From assembly GCA_037176905.1 (NCBI GenBank), contig JBBBWG010001193.1, positions 10,678 to 35,728 of the forward strand: a stretch of DNA of 25,051 bases. Direction: 5' to 3'. Shown here piece after piece: positions 11,501-21,527 of this stretch. The first letter of the stretch is position 1, and the number at the start of each line of letters is the position of its first letter. Source of the stretch: Azolla pinnata (taxonomy: Eukaryota > Streptophyta > Polypodiopsida > Salviniales > Salviniaceae). The notes under the pieces are model-generated. The model ran no database searches and was not told the DNA's origin. It was given only the letters and a program-made list of their open reading frames with translations. A program made the translations under genes and the position numbers.

Positions 11501-11809
11501 ATTGGTTTTCCGAGGAGTGGATGGGAATAAGAAATGCACATGGTGTCATTATTTAAGCTGCATTCGTACATCGCGATGGAATTGTGATGACGTTAGTGCC
11601 ACCTGCAGTGTAAGTTTGCATTCGTAACGATACTCTTTGTTTTTATTGCTATCAAAGCTAACATTTCTCCTTCTCTGATTCGAACACAGACACTTACAAC
11701 AGGGGATAGCTTGGTTATGACATGTTTGAACAACAATAAGACAACCTCGACTTCTGCAAGTCAATCAAACTCTGTTTTGCAAGAGCTATGTACACAACTT
11801 TGTAGTTAA
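8573..11809 (+). CDS. RBL: rhomboid-like intramembrane serine protease, complete, 6 exons, 378 aa
   Basis: Exons: 8573-8874, 10095-10258, 10864-11027, 11135-11394, 11483-11609, 11690-11809 (TAA); all GT-AG and phase-consistent. Start chosen at 8573 because it is the first ATG after the ATG-free leader and has G at -3 and +4; an in-frame ATG at 8603 is a second choice. Predicted membrane segments lie at about 43-63, 123-146, 157-178, 184-202, 211-230, 236-256 and 285-306. Rhomboid hallmarks are GWR (119-121), the [10 protein letters not shown] motif with oxyanion Asn138, GASG with nucleophile Ser186, and DNFAHIGG with catalytic His238, so it should be an active protease. The seventh segment and a C-terminal tail with eight Cys (315, 318, 323, 331, 338, 351, 373, 377) match the plant secretory-pathway RBL group, probably Golgi/endomembrane by family knowledge. 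Substrates cannot be inferred. It converges with the SPL gene. Confidence 0.96.
8875..10094 (+). other. rhomboid intron 1 (1220 bp)
   Basis: Begins GTAAGT followed at once by a short (CT)n run (about 8880-8896) and ends TGAGCAG. The interior is AT-rich and no coding or RNA element was recognised. A long first intron following a repeat-rich leader is common in plant genes and may carry regulatory sequence, but nothing specific is visible. Confidence 0.8.
10259..10863 (+). other. rhomboid intron 2 (605 bp)
   Basis: GTAAGT donor and TGTGGCAG acceptor, splitting a Leu codon (T|TG) between the LEQEFGF and [10 protein letters not shown] coding stretches. It is plain AT-rich sequence. Confidence 0.8.
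11078..11122 (+). repeat. degenerate copy of the start of rhomboid exon 4, inside intron 3
   Basis: TTTGCAG followed by ATTAGTTATACTTATTGTCG and GGTGGCATCGAATT mirrors the true exon 4 start at 11135-11177, with a 2-bp indel and 7 mismatches in the 35-base aligned core. Six of the seven mismatches are transitions. The copy keeps its own TTTGCAG acceptor-like site. Confidence 0.75.
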
Positions 11810-12959
11810 ACTAACTGCTGTCATTTATTTGGGATTATCTTCCAAGTTCTGGAATGTATCTAAAGAATATATGAGTAAATTCTTTCACATTTATACCGTT
11901 GATTCGAAAACTGACTGGTTCATATGGGTTTCAGTTATTGGTTTACAAGATTTGAAATATGAAACAAAGGTTGAAACTCGGTGGCGTTTAGGTGTCCCAG
12001 GTAAATAATTCAGATGATTTACTTCTTGTTATGATATGAATCGTAGTCCACTATGCCAGGTTTTATGCAACTTCGATACTTCTAAAAGCATATGGCACTG
12101 TTTGTTCAGATGAACCCTTCTATCATTATGGAGGCTTATTAATCTGTGGCACCATGAATTAGGGTGATCCATTGATAAAAAGAAAATTTCTTATTAAAAG
12201 AGAAGAGGATTTGGATGAATCCATCAGAGATTGTCGAGGCGAAAAAGCCCTGTAAAGGAAAGCAAGGCGTTGGGCACAAAAGAAACTGTAAAGGGTTTCC
12301 GGAAGTAACGATCTGCTCAAAACTGAAGAGAGAATTTCCGTGAATTTCACACCCTTTTTATCTTATAGGAATAGAAAGTTGGATGCGTATGAAATCCATT
12401 TAGGGCGCTTTGGCCAAATCCATCTCCCATCTTACATCCATGAACGAAATGGGAAGTTCAATGTATTTGAAATCCTTGTTGGGTGTACTAGGATTTAGTG
12501 ATTGCGTTGAAAGAGATCATGTATGCCCCAAAAACATGAGAGTAAAAAAACTCAAAATGATGGCAGGATTAAGACATCTGCAGAGAAATCTGTGAACAGC
12601 AATTTGTTGGGGAGTTGCATTTGAAGAAAAACTTGCAGATGAAAACATCCAATCGATCACTGAGGCCACTTCAACTCTGCTGTTTTTTTTCTAAGAAGGA
12701 TGAAATCATATGGCTCATCAGTATCAAGGTCAGAAAACAAATTCAGGGAAAGGTTGAATCAGATAGGTGTGGGTTTTGTTTCTGCTTCATGTGTATACCG
12801 GAGTGAACATCTAACAAATTGCAATATCACATGGGGTGCCTGTCTCTCAATGCTTTTATCTGTTTGCTCCAAGATGCGAATCTAATGCAGTTTGAGCAAA
12901 CATGAGACCTGAATACGAATGCAGATACAATTAATATGTGATATGAGTATGAGCATTGG

Positions 12960-13250
12960 ATACATACGATCATGGGACATGAATGAATAGGCACAATTAT
13001 ACATGCATGTGTATGAATGCATGCCTCGAGATGTCATATGTATAAATATTTTACAACAAAACTACGAATGTACTACGTGTATATACTATGAGTATATATG
13101 CCTAGACATGGAGAAGGCTTACAAATACATACACATGCATGTACAAAAGATGAGGGGTACGAATACATGCACATGTGTACCCTCATATGCATATGTGCAT
13201 GCATGCATGTGCAATTTGATCCATATGCATGTGTGCTCACATGTCTGATT
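12960..13250. repeat. TGCATG/ACATGC-rich alternating purine-pyrimidine patch
   Basis: Dense ATGCATG, GTATGAATGCATGC, CATATGCATATG and GCATGCATGCATG words make an imperfect, largely palindromic alternating tract. Similar clusters recur at 23870-24056, 24255-24370 and 25015-25051. CATGCATG words match the plant RY element, but density here looks like repeat expansion, not a designed promoter. Confidence 0.7.
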
Positions 13251-14566
13251 AAGAATGATGTCCCATGATGAGAGTAGTGGATGCAAAGCTAGTTGGCTTG
13301 ATACTTGTATTAGGTTTATAACTTGGAAGAAAGAGCTCTAGTTCTTTCTCTATTCTGTGTAGAATCCACATGGATTGATGTTCAATGACTTTGTTTCGCA
13401 ATTAAGGCAATGGTTGTTGATTGAGACAATCAAACTCTGTTGGTACAAGCAGAAGATGCTTCCATGTCCGTGGCCTTTGGAGCTTATGAATTTAGCTCCC
13501 ATACAATCTTCCCACATCACATTTTGCAAAGTAATGCTTTTTTTATCAACTCTCTAACGGTCTGCAATGCATCGATTTGAAGCATTTAGTTTCAGTAGAA
13601 ACGGATGATTGAGGCATCCATTGAAGGTTTATGTTCAACCTGCAATGCATTGATTCGAAGCTATAAGGTTTTGCTAATGCACAGGAGAATGCATCAGTAG
13701 TAACTTCTCAATGTAAATCAGCATCTATGGGGATCACTATGTCAACTCCAATCGACCCTAAAACCACGGATCCTGATGATCGCTAGCCTGATTGTTCCAT
13801 TCCAGTGGGGGCCAATTGTTACAAAATGCCAAGCATGTTTACATTTAGATTTCCAAGCTTAAAATTTTTTTTACCTGTTCCTAGAGTATAAAAAAAAAGA
13901 TTTCCTGGTGTGTGCACTTCCAGTTTCAAAGAGCATGCCAGATTCATTTCCATGTGGTCTCTGGGCTATCCCCTCCAACAAACATCATTTGATCAATGTA
14001 ACCTCAGACTCTAATAGTAATAGGAATTTTTAAGCAACAAGTAAGAAGAAAACCATGGCATGCTGCAGAGATAGATTCACATATTGATGTGCACAAGACA
14101 GAGTGGTGTGCACCTGTATGCAGCCAGTCGGCCTATTTCATGTGGTTCACTTGCTCTATAGTGCCTTGGGCTGGAAAAACAGAAACAGTGAATAAGTTAA
14201 ATTTTACAATTCAGGGATTCTTTGTATCCAACCTCAGTGACATGTCGGAAGCACACAATACAGCAAGATAAAGCTTCCATGTTTAGTAACAGCATTTGCT
14301 GCGCCGTGTAGAGACTCGATCACCCAAAATGTAGAGAATGCAAAAAGAGAATATTACCGTCCACCAATCTGACCAAAATTCTCATTCACTGGAAAAGCTC
14401 CAACATCAGAATCACAAAGTGAGAACCATGTTATGAGCATCTTGAAAGTAGAAGTTAAATGAGCCCGAGGCTAATAATGCATCAATCGGGAAGAAAGTAT
14501 TCTTAGAAAGGGAACCTTCAGCACAAAAAAACGATTCGAACTACATGAAAGCATGGTTTTTTACTT

Positions 14567-14572
14567 TTTATT
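14567..14572 (-). terminator. possible AATAAA polyadenylation signal of the SPL gene
   Basis: AATAAA on the - strand lies about 70 nt past the SPL stop codon in an A/T-rich stretch. Plant poly(A) signals are loose, so this is only a candidate. Confidence 0.3.
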
Positions 14573-14640
14573 TTTGCTTTTTTGTTGAAAAACAGTAGTT
14601 CGACATGCAAAACACCTCTGCTGTGAGCCCAGCAAGCTAG

Positions 14641-17600
14641 CTACAGCTGCTGCGCGCCGAACATTGATGAATCATAAGAGCCTATAGCCTGCAGGTCCCC
14701 AAATGCACTGATTCCCATTTCATATGCACCTGAAGAAACCAAAGACTGAGAGGTATGGTTACTGGAAGCAGATGCCATTTGCATGAGATCTATGGTTGGC
14801 TTCACGTCCTGCGCCATGGTCCCCAGGCGTACTTCTCCTTGCAGCATGGAGTACAAAGGGAGACATTCATAGCTTCCGGCAACACCATTCATGCTGGGTG
14901 TAAAGGATCTCTCAAGATGGTTCTTCTCTATCGTGCTCGAATGTGCACTGTAGGCAGCCGATGCTGCAGACGAGTCTGTGTTGAAGCTCGAACCGGTCGA
15001 GACCAGCTTATCACTCATCCATTCGTAGTGATGTTGCTGTTGCCCACCTTGTCCTAAAGGTTGGGCCAGGGGGATATGATTACTATACAAGTTCTGATTT
15101 GACATCATGCTTGCATTTGTCGTCATATCCATCGATGCTGCAACCGAAGCCAATGTTGATGACGAGAGTTGCATGTTTGACTGAAGAGAGAGAGCACGCC
15201 CAGAGTCTGAGACTCTTGTAAAACCCTGACATATGGGTATAGCCTCAAGTCCTGAGAGCACTCCTACCCCTGATGATGATGATGATGCCAAAGACAAGCT
15301 TTGGCCCAGGGGGTCGACAGATCCCTGGAAGTATTGATGCGTCTTCGGGCCAGACACGTCAGTACTTGCAGGAATCATGCCTTTTGGACTTTGAGGGGGG
15401 AAAAGTGGTGACCGATCATTCGAGTACTGAAGGGCAGTTAGAAATAACTGCCGTTCAGCTCCAGTGCTTCCTGCCATTGTGTTCTCGAATGAAGATTGAT
15501 CCAACATCCTTTGTGACCAGGCTCCTTTCTGTATTATGTTACCTTCATCCCAAAGCCCTGACACACCTAAAATTCTCGGATGAGCTAGGAAAGAAGACCT
15601 GTCCGTGTACAGATGGCCCAGCTTCCTGCTGTCTGTTCAATCAAGGCTAATGTCAATCTAGTACGTCTATCTCCATTTCAAATCAAATCGGTATGTCATT
15701 TCATGCATGCTGCATACAGTAGATTGGAACAAGGATAAGTTCGGAGGCTTAATATATACCTTGAAATGAAGGCAAAAACCTGGGGTTGAAAGCCAGGGGA
15801 TCAGGCTGGGGCTTCCGACGACGTTCATTATGGCCAGCGAGACGCCTTCTACAGCTTCGTTTGCCTTCATCGAACTCAGATAAACCATGAAATCTGTCCA
15901 ACCATTCAAAGTGGAAGGTGACTTTCAATGTATGCTACAGAGACAGTCGAGCTGTTGATGGTATACCTTCTTTATCTAGTATAAATTTACTAGTCTGGTC
16001 ATATCAACAGAACACACTAAGCACATAGACTGTAGTAATCATCTGAACTTTCATATACTTCTGTGTCTCTTATTCAATTAAAATATATTCTTCATCTCAG
16101 AATCCATTATCAACTTGATGCAAAGCAATGGAGAAACCACAAGAGTCGCTTCGTTTGTATACCTCTACTATGCTTAAAGTTATCCGCTGTGAATGCACAA
16201 TGGTTGTCAATGTATATATGCATAGTGGGCAAAACTGTTGCAAGCTTTTTATTCAATAGTTTTCAGGGTTAAACTAGTCACAATGATCACATGACTTTCT
16301 CCTTTTAATGTTAAGAACATGTACATTGCACGCTAACTTTGTGAAACAATTCTTAACCACAAATAAATCTATCACTGATTAAATCTAATCAAATTTGTGT
16401 GGCATTTTGCTTATTTTAGACAGCCACATTTCCATTAGATGTTTGAAAAATGGTAGGTAACCCTATCAATGAGAAAAATCAATGGTTCAATGGTTTTCTT
16501 CAATATGAAGAGGAACGATCCTTCACGTCCAGTTCAGGGGGGAAGTTCTGCAATTTTAGGTACAACCAATACAGCGGATATATGCACCACGCTATCATAG
16601 ACCCCTCCAATCATCTAAGACGTCACTGCTGGTGATTTTCCATGTACAAAAGTTGAGCATCAGTCAGGATGCTTGACACCAAATTTGAAAACCGACAAAC
16701 TGTAAAGAGACTAACAGAGCCCAGCTGCTAACAAGAGAGCCAAGGAACTTGATGGAAAGCAGTGGAAGAGAAAACAAGGCAGCAAGGGATGAAATCGCGG
16801 TTGCAAAGCATGACTTGTAGGTTTGACAAAGGTCCTATACAAAAAGGTGAACAGTCTCCTTAGAAATGGAGAGCTGTGATATACAATTTGTCTTAGGTCT
16901 TCCACACCTGGTATGAAACCAACAGCTGGAAAATAGTGATCTACATAGGCCGTGCACAGTTTCTCAGAGGAAAAAGCATTCACCACTATTTGCACAAAAA
17001 CTCCACCCTTGCCACAACCTTCATAGCAAGAGTGTTCAGGTCACAACATACCAAGCCTCTCACAACCCCCCTTAAACCTTATGTAGTATTTATTGTTCTC
17101 ACACAAAGCCATATTTAAAGGATTTACAAATTCATTTCTACATGTAGATCACAACATAAAAGAAGGGCATTAATGCTAAAGTACAGCCAATATTCTAGAA
17201 CCAGTTCCTACATAGATCACAAATTTGTTCCCCGCGCTCAATTAACATAGTGAAGCACAATAAAGGAGGGTTTGCTCCAGCTTCTTTGATCGGGATATGC
17301 CATTAAAACCGAGATTGTTATTATGACATTGGTTTCAGTATCAGAATCATGTCTCATCACCCTCTTGGCCGTTTATTGTTATAGACATCCTTCTTCGCAC
17401 TTGGTGTCTGCCCAGACTAACAGTTTTTCTCTTGCTCTAACCCATCAAACTGACCTTAATCACGTGCACCCTCTTCTTCAGCTTCCACTGATATCATCTC
17501 GTTCATATCATTCACAATGGCCTGGTATGTCTGGGGAATTATCATCATTCGAATAATTTCTGTGTCTCCCCTGGTTAGCAAGTTTTTTCTCTTGTGCTGG

Positions 17601-20394
17601 ATCTATCAAACCTTATTTAAAACACTTAGCAAGTATCCTATATTTGATGTTTGGACATCCTAGCTTGCAACAAATTTTTAGATTCTTCGCTACTATCATC
17701 CTCATCTCTTTCAGAGTAGGCTAAAGTTCAAAGTTTGTACCTGCTAGCTTGCAACATATCCTCAGATCAACTTCCACACTTCCATCATAGTTTCTATAAG
17801 TTTGAAGTTCAGACATCCTAGCCTACAACATATCTTCAGGTCAGCTTCCACACTCAAGTTGTCCTCTTTTTCACATTTTGGCCAAACTGATTGGCACAGA
17901 TTTTGTCAAAATTATTGGCACAGATTTTGTCAAAATTATTGGCACAATTCAGAGAAAACTAGATTGCCCTTTTTGAGCAAGAATGACAAGCACAAATCGA
18001 AGCATGCTCTAAATCTTTCATTGCGTAGTGCTTCATGGTAATTTCTGGGCCCTAAACCAGTTGTCCCAAATACTCCCTGTCGCTGCATCCTGGGCTCACA
18101 AATTTCTCTTGTCATGGAATATGTATAGGAGCAAACAAGCTCTGAATCTTTCTCTACAGCCTAGACTTCTTACGCCACCTACAGCTACGGTGCAATGTAA
18201 CAATCCTGAACTCCTCGTCCTGCTATCTGCATACAATGTTAAGCTCAGGACTAACTGTGCAGGATTGTGTCTTGTCAAGATTGTGATAACTGACAGTGGT
18301 TAAAATGAGTCACTAGTTCCATGAAATTCTGTTTGCATGGCCTCGGTAGATCAATCAAAGTGTTATCTTACAGGACGTAGCTTTATATTGGGCCCCAACT
18401 TAAGGTCAAAGTGCTGGACAGAATGGTACAATGAGTTGTTTAGGGCATTGGAACTTTCATCTTCAGCTTCTCCACCTTATGAAATTCTGGGAATGTTATG
18501 AATAACCTTCTTTTACTATCTTTTATCTTTTTGCATCTCTAAAATCTCCCCATTGTATAGAAGCGGACATGAAAGGTCATGTATAAAGGGAAGGTACCCA
18601 CCACAAGCAAGAGAGCTGAGTACAGAGACCATGGGAAAGGATAGGAGATGAGACAAGCAGATACCGTACCCGCAGTGTATGGTTGCCATAACTTAAACTT
18701 TGGAAGCTTTCCCCAGGGCGTGTTTCAATCTCTTAAATTCTTCTCTATGTATCGCTTCATTCTCTTAAGTTCTTTCTTTCATTCTCGTAAGTTCTTTCTA
18801 TATCTACCTTGTGCTTCTTCCATGCTGATAGGGCCATTAAATAATTGATAAGTACATTTCCTTGAAGTAAATCATGCTGGCTTCTGAGGTTAAATAGTGA
18901 GAGTAGCTCACAAGCTCGAATACAGTAGAACTGACATAGATGATTATCTATTGACAAAATGGAATCTAAAAAAAACTTATTATACAGCGGAAGACTGATT
19001 AGGATTATGCCATCTTTCCATCCCACTTGATATAAGCTTGACACAGCAGTGTGATGCATTGCATAAATCCTACCCACTATAGGACTCTAGGTACACACGG
19101 TTGGAAATCAGAAGATGAAATTTTGCCTTGTGCTTGACACTTGTTGCTTTCAGTCACTGGCAAAGCGTGATTTTAATGTATGAAGCAATATTTGACTGAT
19201 TAGGAAACATATCACACATGCAAAGATATATGCTTGCTTAGTACTTAGCTCTTGTTTGGAATGGAGCTGGCTCTTGTGTGCATGAAAAAGAATCTTACAC
19301 TCAAACCGCGACAATTATCAGCATTTAGAGCTGACCTTTCTGGTTTCGAATTCACAAAAACTCAAGTTTCGAATCAGTCTTTCTAAACGAGATTTAGCAA
19401 ATCTTATTTGCCAAAACCATAACCTTGCCTAGAAGTTTTACCCTTTGTTTTTTAAGGGAAAAAGAACTGGGAGAGGAGCAACTTACCTGCTGCATTGCTG
19501 GCAGAACCTTTGCTCGTGCCCTGAGACGATCACCTGAGTGGCTTTGGAATGAAGGGCACAAACCTTATGGCGGCGATGGTATTCTTTCGCAGAAGAAAGG
19601 TCTGCTTTGCATCCTTCGACCTGACATTTTGGGGTTTGAGCAGAAGCACGGGGCCGTTTGGGAAGGGCCTGATTGGGCCCCTGAGAAGTATTGATGCTGC
19701 CACTCCCTCCTGGCGCCTCGAAATAGGTCCTTTTCCCAAGCTCAAGACCAATCATGTTATCACCGGAGTTTCCAGAGCCTCCCATGGAGCCAGTGTAAGA
19801 AGCTTGCATCTGTCCCTTCCCAGAAACAACAGATATGATCCCATTTGCACATGATGCAGAAGACCAGGCGGAATCCTCGGGACCTGCAACATTGAGAGGC
19901 ATGACAGCAATGGCAGCTTGACTTCCCTTGATAGCACTAGAGACTCTGGCCATGGTAACCTGGTTCTCCTTGCTAGAACAAATACCTCCAGCCGCCATAT
20001 CTGGCTGGTTCCTGTTATCCACACAAGAATCTCCAGCCATTTCCGCCAGATTTCCCTTTTCTGAACACAGGTCTCCAGCCATCATCAGCTGGCTTCCCTT
20101 ATTGGAACAGAAGCCTCCAGCCGTCGAGGCATGGTTTCCATTATTACTGAGACTGCTTATGATCTGACCTCCTTTGTTAGCATCAGAGCCACCGACCACA
20201 GCCACCTGATTCACCCTATCCTCGCTGGAGCCTCCGGAATCCTTGGAATCGTAGTGGAAATGTGGCGAGCTTTCCATGTTCCCATTCCTTCCCTCCATGG
20301 AAAATGCTGCATTGCTTAGAAAACCAAAATTTCTGTGAACTGTAGAGTTGTTATCCATGAAATCTTGTGTTTTCTTCTTGTTCCCCCTTTTCAT
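14641..20394 (-). CDS. SPL: SBP-box (SQUAMOSA promoter-binding-like) transcription factor, complete, 3 exons, 677 aa
   Basis: Exons in coding order: 20394-19487, 15893-15760, 15632-14641 (TAG); GT-AG introns, phases 2 and 1. An in-frame TGA lies 24 nt upstream of the ATG, which fixes the start region. The SBP domain spans about 257-330: first zinc site Cys257, Cys262, Cys279, His282; second Cys298, Cys301, His305, Cys317; basic nuclear-import stretch [17 protein letters not shown] at 314-330. All ligands and their spacing are canonical, so DNA binding to GTAC-core sites is expected. The first intron splits the domain right after CQQCSR, the conserved SBP-gene position. The three-exon layout, the ESPL9-like FQGSV and RALSLQSN region in exon 3, and NERRRKPQP suggest the SPL9/15 group, but the protein is much longer (Arabidopsis SPL9 is under 400 aa), with extended N- and C-terminal Ser/Gln/Asn-rich regions. 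Family role: developmental phase change and architecture under miR156 control. Clade placement is inference. Confidence 0.96.
15178..15201 (-). promoter_or_regulatory. miR156/miR529-type target site in SPL exon 3
   Basis: The coding strand over 15197-15178 reads GTGCTCTCTCTCTTCAGTCA, one base different from the classical miR156 target (A replaces T at site position 16). It encodes ALSLQS in place of the usual ALSLLS (residues 494-499). The overlapping 15201-15182 stretch pairs well with miR529 as I remember that family. The site lies in the last exon, downstream of the SBP domain, where such sites normally occur. Confidence 0.85.
17650..17870. repeat. three degenerate tandem copies, about 75-85 bp each
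   Basis: The words CATCCTAGCTTGCAACA (about 17656), CTGCTAGCTTGCAACATATC (17741) and CATCCTAGCCTACAACATATC (17815) each start a related block. The last two continue with CTCAGATCAACTTCCACACTT and CTTCAGGTCAGCTTCCACACT. Spacings are about 85 and 74 bp. Confidence 0.7.
17891..17947. repeat. 24-bp tandem repeat, 2.4 copies
   Basis: TTGGCACAGATTTTGTCAAA plus ATTA is repeated perfectly at 17891 and 17915, and a third copy begins TTGGCACA at 17939. The period is a multiple of three, so the open frame across it is trivially preserved. Confidence 0.9.
19900..20124 (-). repeat. short-period repeat domain in the SPL N-terminus (residues about 91-165)
   Basis: Five consecutive blocks of 14-15 residues share a C-S-x-K-G-x-Q/N-x-x-M-A-G pattern: [71 protein letters not shown]. 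The DNA shows matching 42-45 bp periodicity (TCTCCAGCC words on the + strand). It lies before the DNA-binding domain, in a region of SPL proteins that is usually poorly conserved. Confidence 0.75.
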
Positions 20395-21135
20395 AGATTC
20401 AGCATTATGCGAATTTCAGCGTTTGCTTAAATACATATGTATATATGAAAGCAACTGAGCTTGTTTCCCTTCCAGCTCCACTGATAGAAAGGGAGGAGAG
20501 AGAGAGAGAGCGAGAGAATCAGGCTTTGATTCTGTCTCTTATCTCTCAGAGCTTCACCATTACCCTAACTTTCGCTGCATATCTAGATTAATTATGGGAA
20601 TGCTGGCGTTTCTTCGACATACACCTTCACAACATGGCCATTTCACCAGATTCCTAACCGTATCTTGACAGACTGTGATGAAACATAAGCAATTTCAGCA
20701 CCATTCCAGCTCCAGCTCCACTGCATCCATACTTCAGAGCTTCACTTCTACCCTAGACCGTTGGCGGACATACGAATACAGCTTTAGTACCAAACTTCCC
20801 CTCACAGCTTCACAATTATGCCGACAGAAGCTTCACAATTGACTGTGAAAAGGGAACAAATTCAGTACCGTTCGTCTTCAAAGTCCGGGCCTGAAGCAAT
20901 TGTGACGTCCATGGCGAGAAAGCTTTTGACGGCCCGCTCATTCCCCACGGTCTGCGTTCAGCTTCGGATTTTCCTTGGCCAAAAGGTCCCCGCGGGGGGG
21001 GGGAAGAGTTTCTACCGGCGTGAAAGTAGAAGGCAGGAGGCTGGTTAGAGTGGCAAAAGAAGCGATTTAGGGTTTCGCAGGGAGGCCGAAGCGGGGAGAG
21101 AAAGAAAGGAGCCACGAGGGCTGCAAGGAAGCGAA
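20395..21135 (-). promoter_or_regulatory. SPL 5' leader/promoter region
   Basis: Read on the - strand, this carries CT-rich runs (20494-20517), duplicated words TCCAGCTCCACTG (20471 and 20712) and TCAGAGCTTCAC (20546 and 20735), and an AAACCCTA telo-box (21068-21075), an element often near plant transcription starts. A run of ten G lies at 20994-21003 on the + strand. Short open frames here show no family motifs. The exact transcription start is not visible. Confidence 0.5.
21068..21075 (-). promoter_or_regulatory. telo-box (AAACCCTA)
   Basis: The + strand reads TAGGGTTT within GATTTAGGGTTTCGC. Telo-boxes are well-known short plant elements clustered close to transcription start sites. It lies about 675 bp upstream of the SPL ATG, in the SPL sense orientation on the - strand. 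Confidence 0.4.
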
Positions 21136-21138
21136 GAA

Positions 21139-21199
21139 ACGGGGAGGAGGAGGAGGAGGAGAAGGAGAAGGAGAAGGAGGAGGAGGAGGAGGAGATGGA
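21139..21199. repeat. (GGA)n/(GGAGAA)n purine tract
   Basis: GGA and GAA triplets run almost without pyrimidines. With the preceding GGGG runs this is a candidate triplex- or quadruplex-forming stretch. On the SPL sense strand it is a CCT/TTC polypyrimidine tract. Confidence 0.9.
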
Positions 21200-21266
21200 G
21201 GTGGCATGGCTCGAGGGTGAAAGTAAAGCAAAGCATGGGGAGAAAGAAGGGAGGAAGGAAGAAAAG

Positions 21267-21307
21267 GCAGAGAGAGAGAGAGAAGAGAAGAGAAGACACA
21301 GAGAGAC

Positions 21308-21341
<34 letters not shown>
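21267..21341. repeat. (GA)n-rich microsatellite
   Basis: GAGAGAGAGA runs at about 21271-21283 and 21313-21341, interrupted by AGACACAGAGAGACAGAC. GAGA runs are potential BASIC PENTACYSTEINE sites. Confidence 0.9.
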
Positions 21342-21342
<1 letters not shown>

Positions 21343-21470
21343 CTCAAAAGGCTGCCATAGCTGCGGAGGAAGCGTACCTGCGCCTACGAAGAAAGATGCC
21401 CAGGAAAAGTCACTGTTTCTCGAGTAGCCATAGCCATGGCCATAGCTCAGGAGCTGCAGGTTGCAGGAAG

Positions 21471-21513
21471 AAAGAAGAAGAAGAAGAAGAAGAAGAAGAA
21501 GAAGAAGAAGGAG
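21471..21513. repeat. (GAA)n microsatellite
   Basis: About fourteen consecutive GAA/AAG units. It passes directly into GAC/GAT triplets and thus into the long GAT/GGT tract. Confidence 0.95.
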
Positions 21514-21527
21514 AAGACGAAAGAAGA

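Larger units (their letters stand above)
11810..14640. other. intergenic region between convergent rhomboid and SPL genes
   Basis: Holds the 3' UTRs of both genes at its ends. I read both strands and found no open frame with recognisable family motifs, no RNA gene and no clear mobile-element ends. GAAATCC motifs recur near 12390-12475 but without paired inverted repeats. The one structured patch is the TGCATG-rich stretch at 12960-13250. Confidence 0.6.
15894..19486 (-). other. SPL intron 1 (3593 bp) interrupting the SBP domain
   Basis: Donor AG|GTAAGT at 19487/19486 and acceptor GGACAG|ATTTC at 15894/15893 on the - strand. Its position after CQQCSR is conserved in SBP genes, but the length is large compared with the 127-bp second intron. 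It contains a degenerate tandem repeat at 17650-17870, a 24-bp tandem at 17891-17947, and otherwise AT-rich anonymous sequence. No antisense gene with recognisable domains was found. Confidence 0.85.

Noticed and set aside
12390-12490. GGGCGCTTTGGCCAAATCC as a possible MITE terminal repeat
   Set aside because: No inverted partner or flanking target-site duplication was found nearby.
12960-13250. TGCATG cluster as a CRISPR-like or regulated RY-element array
   Set aside because: No constant repeat/spacer layout, and the words are spread irregularly as in ordinary microsatellite decay.
14755-15650. Open frames on the + strand opposite SPL exon 3
   Set aside because: Shadows of the real SPL coding exon on the other strand; they show no family motifs.
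19549-20319. Open frames on the + strand and in other - frames over SPL exon 1
   Set aside because: Their repeated residues (PPA-type blocks) simply mirror the SPL N-terminal DNA repeat; the - frame containing the SBP domain explains the region.
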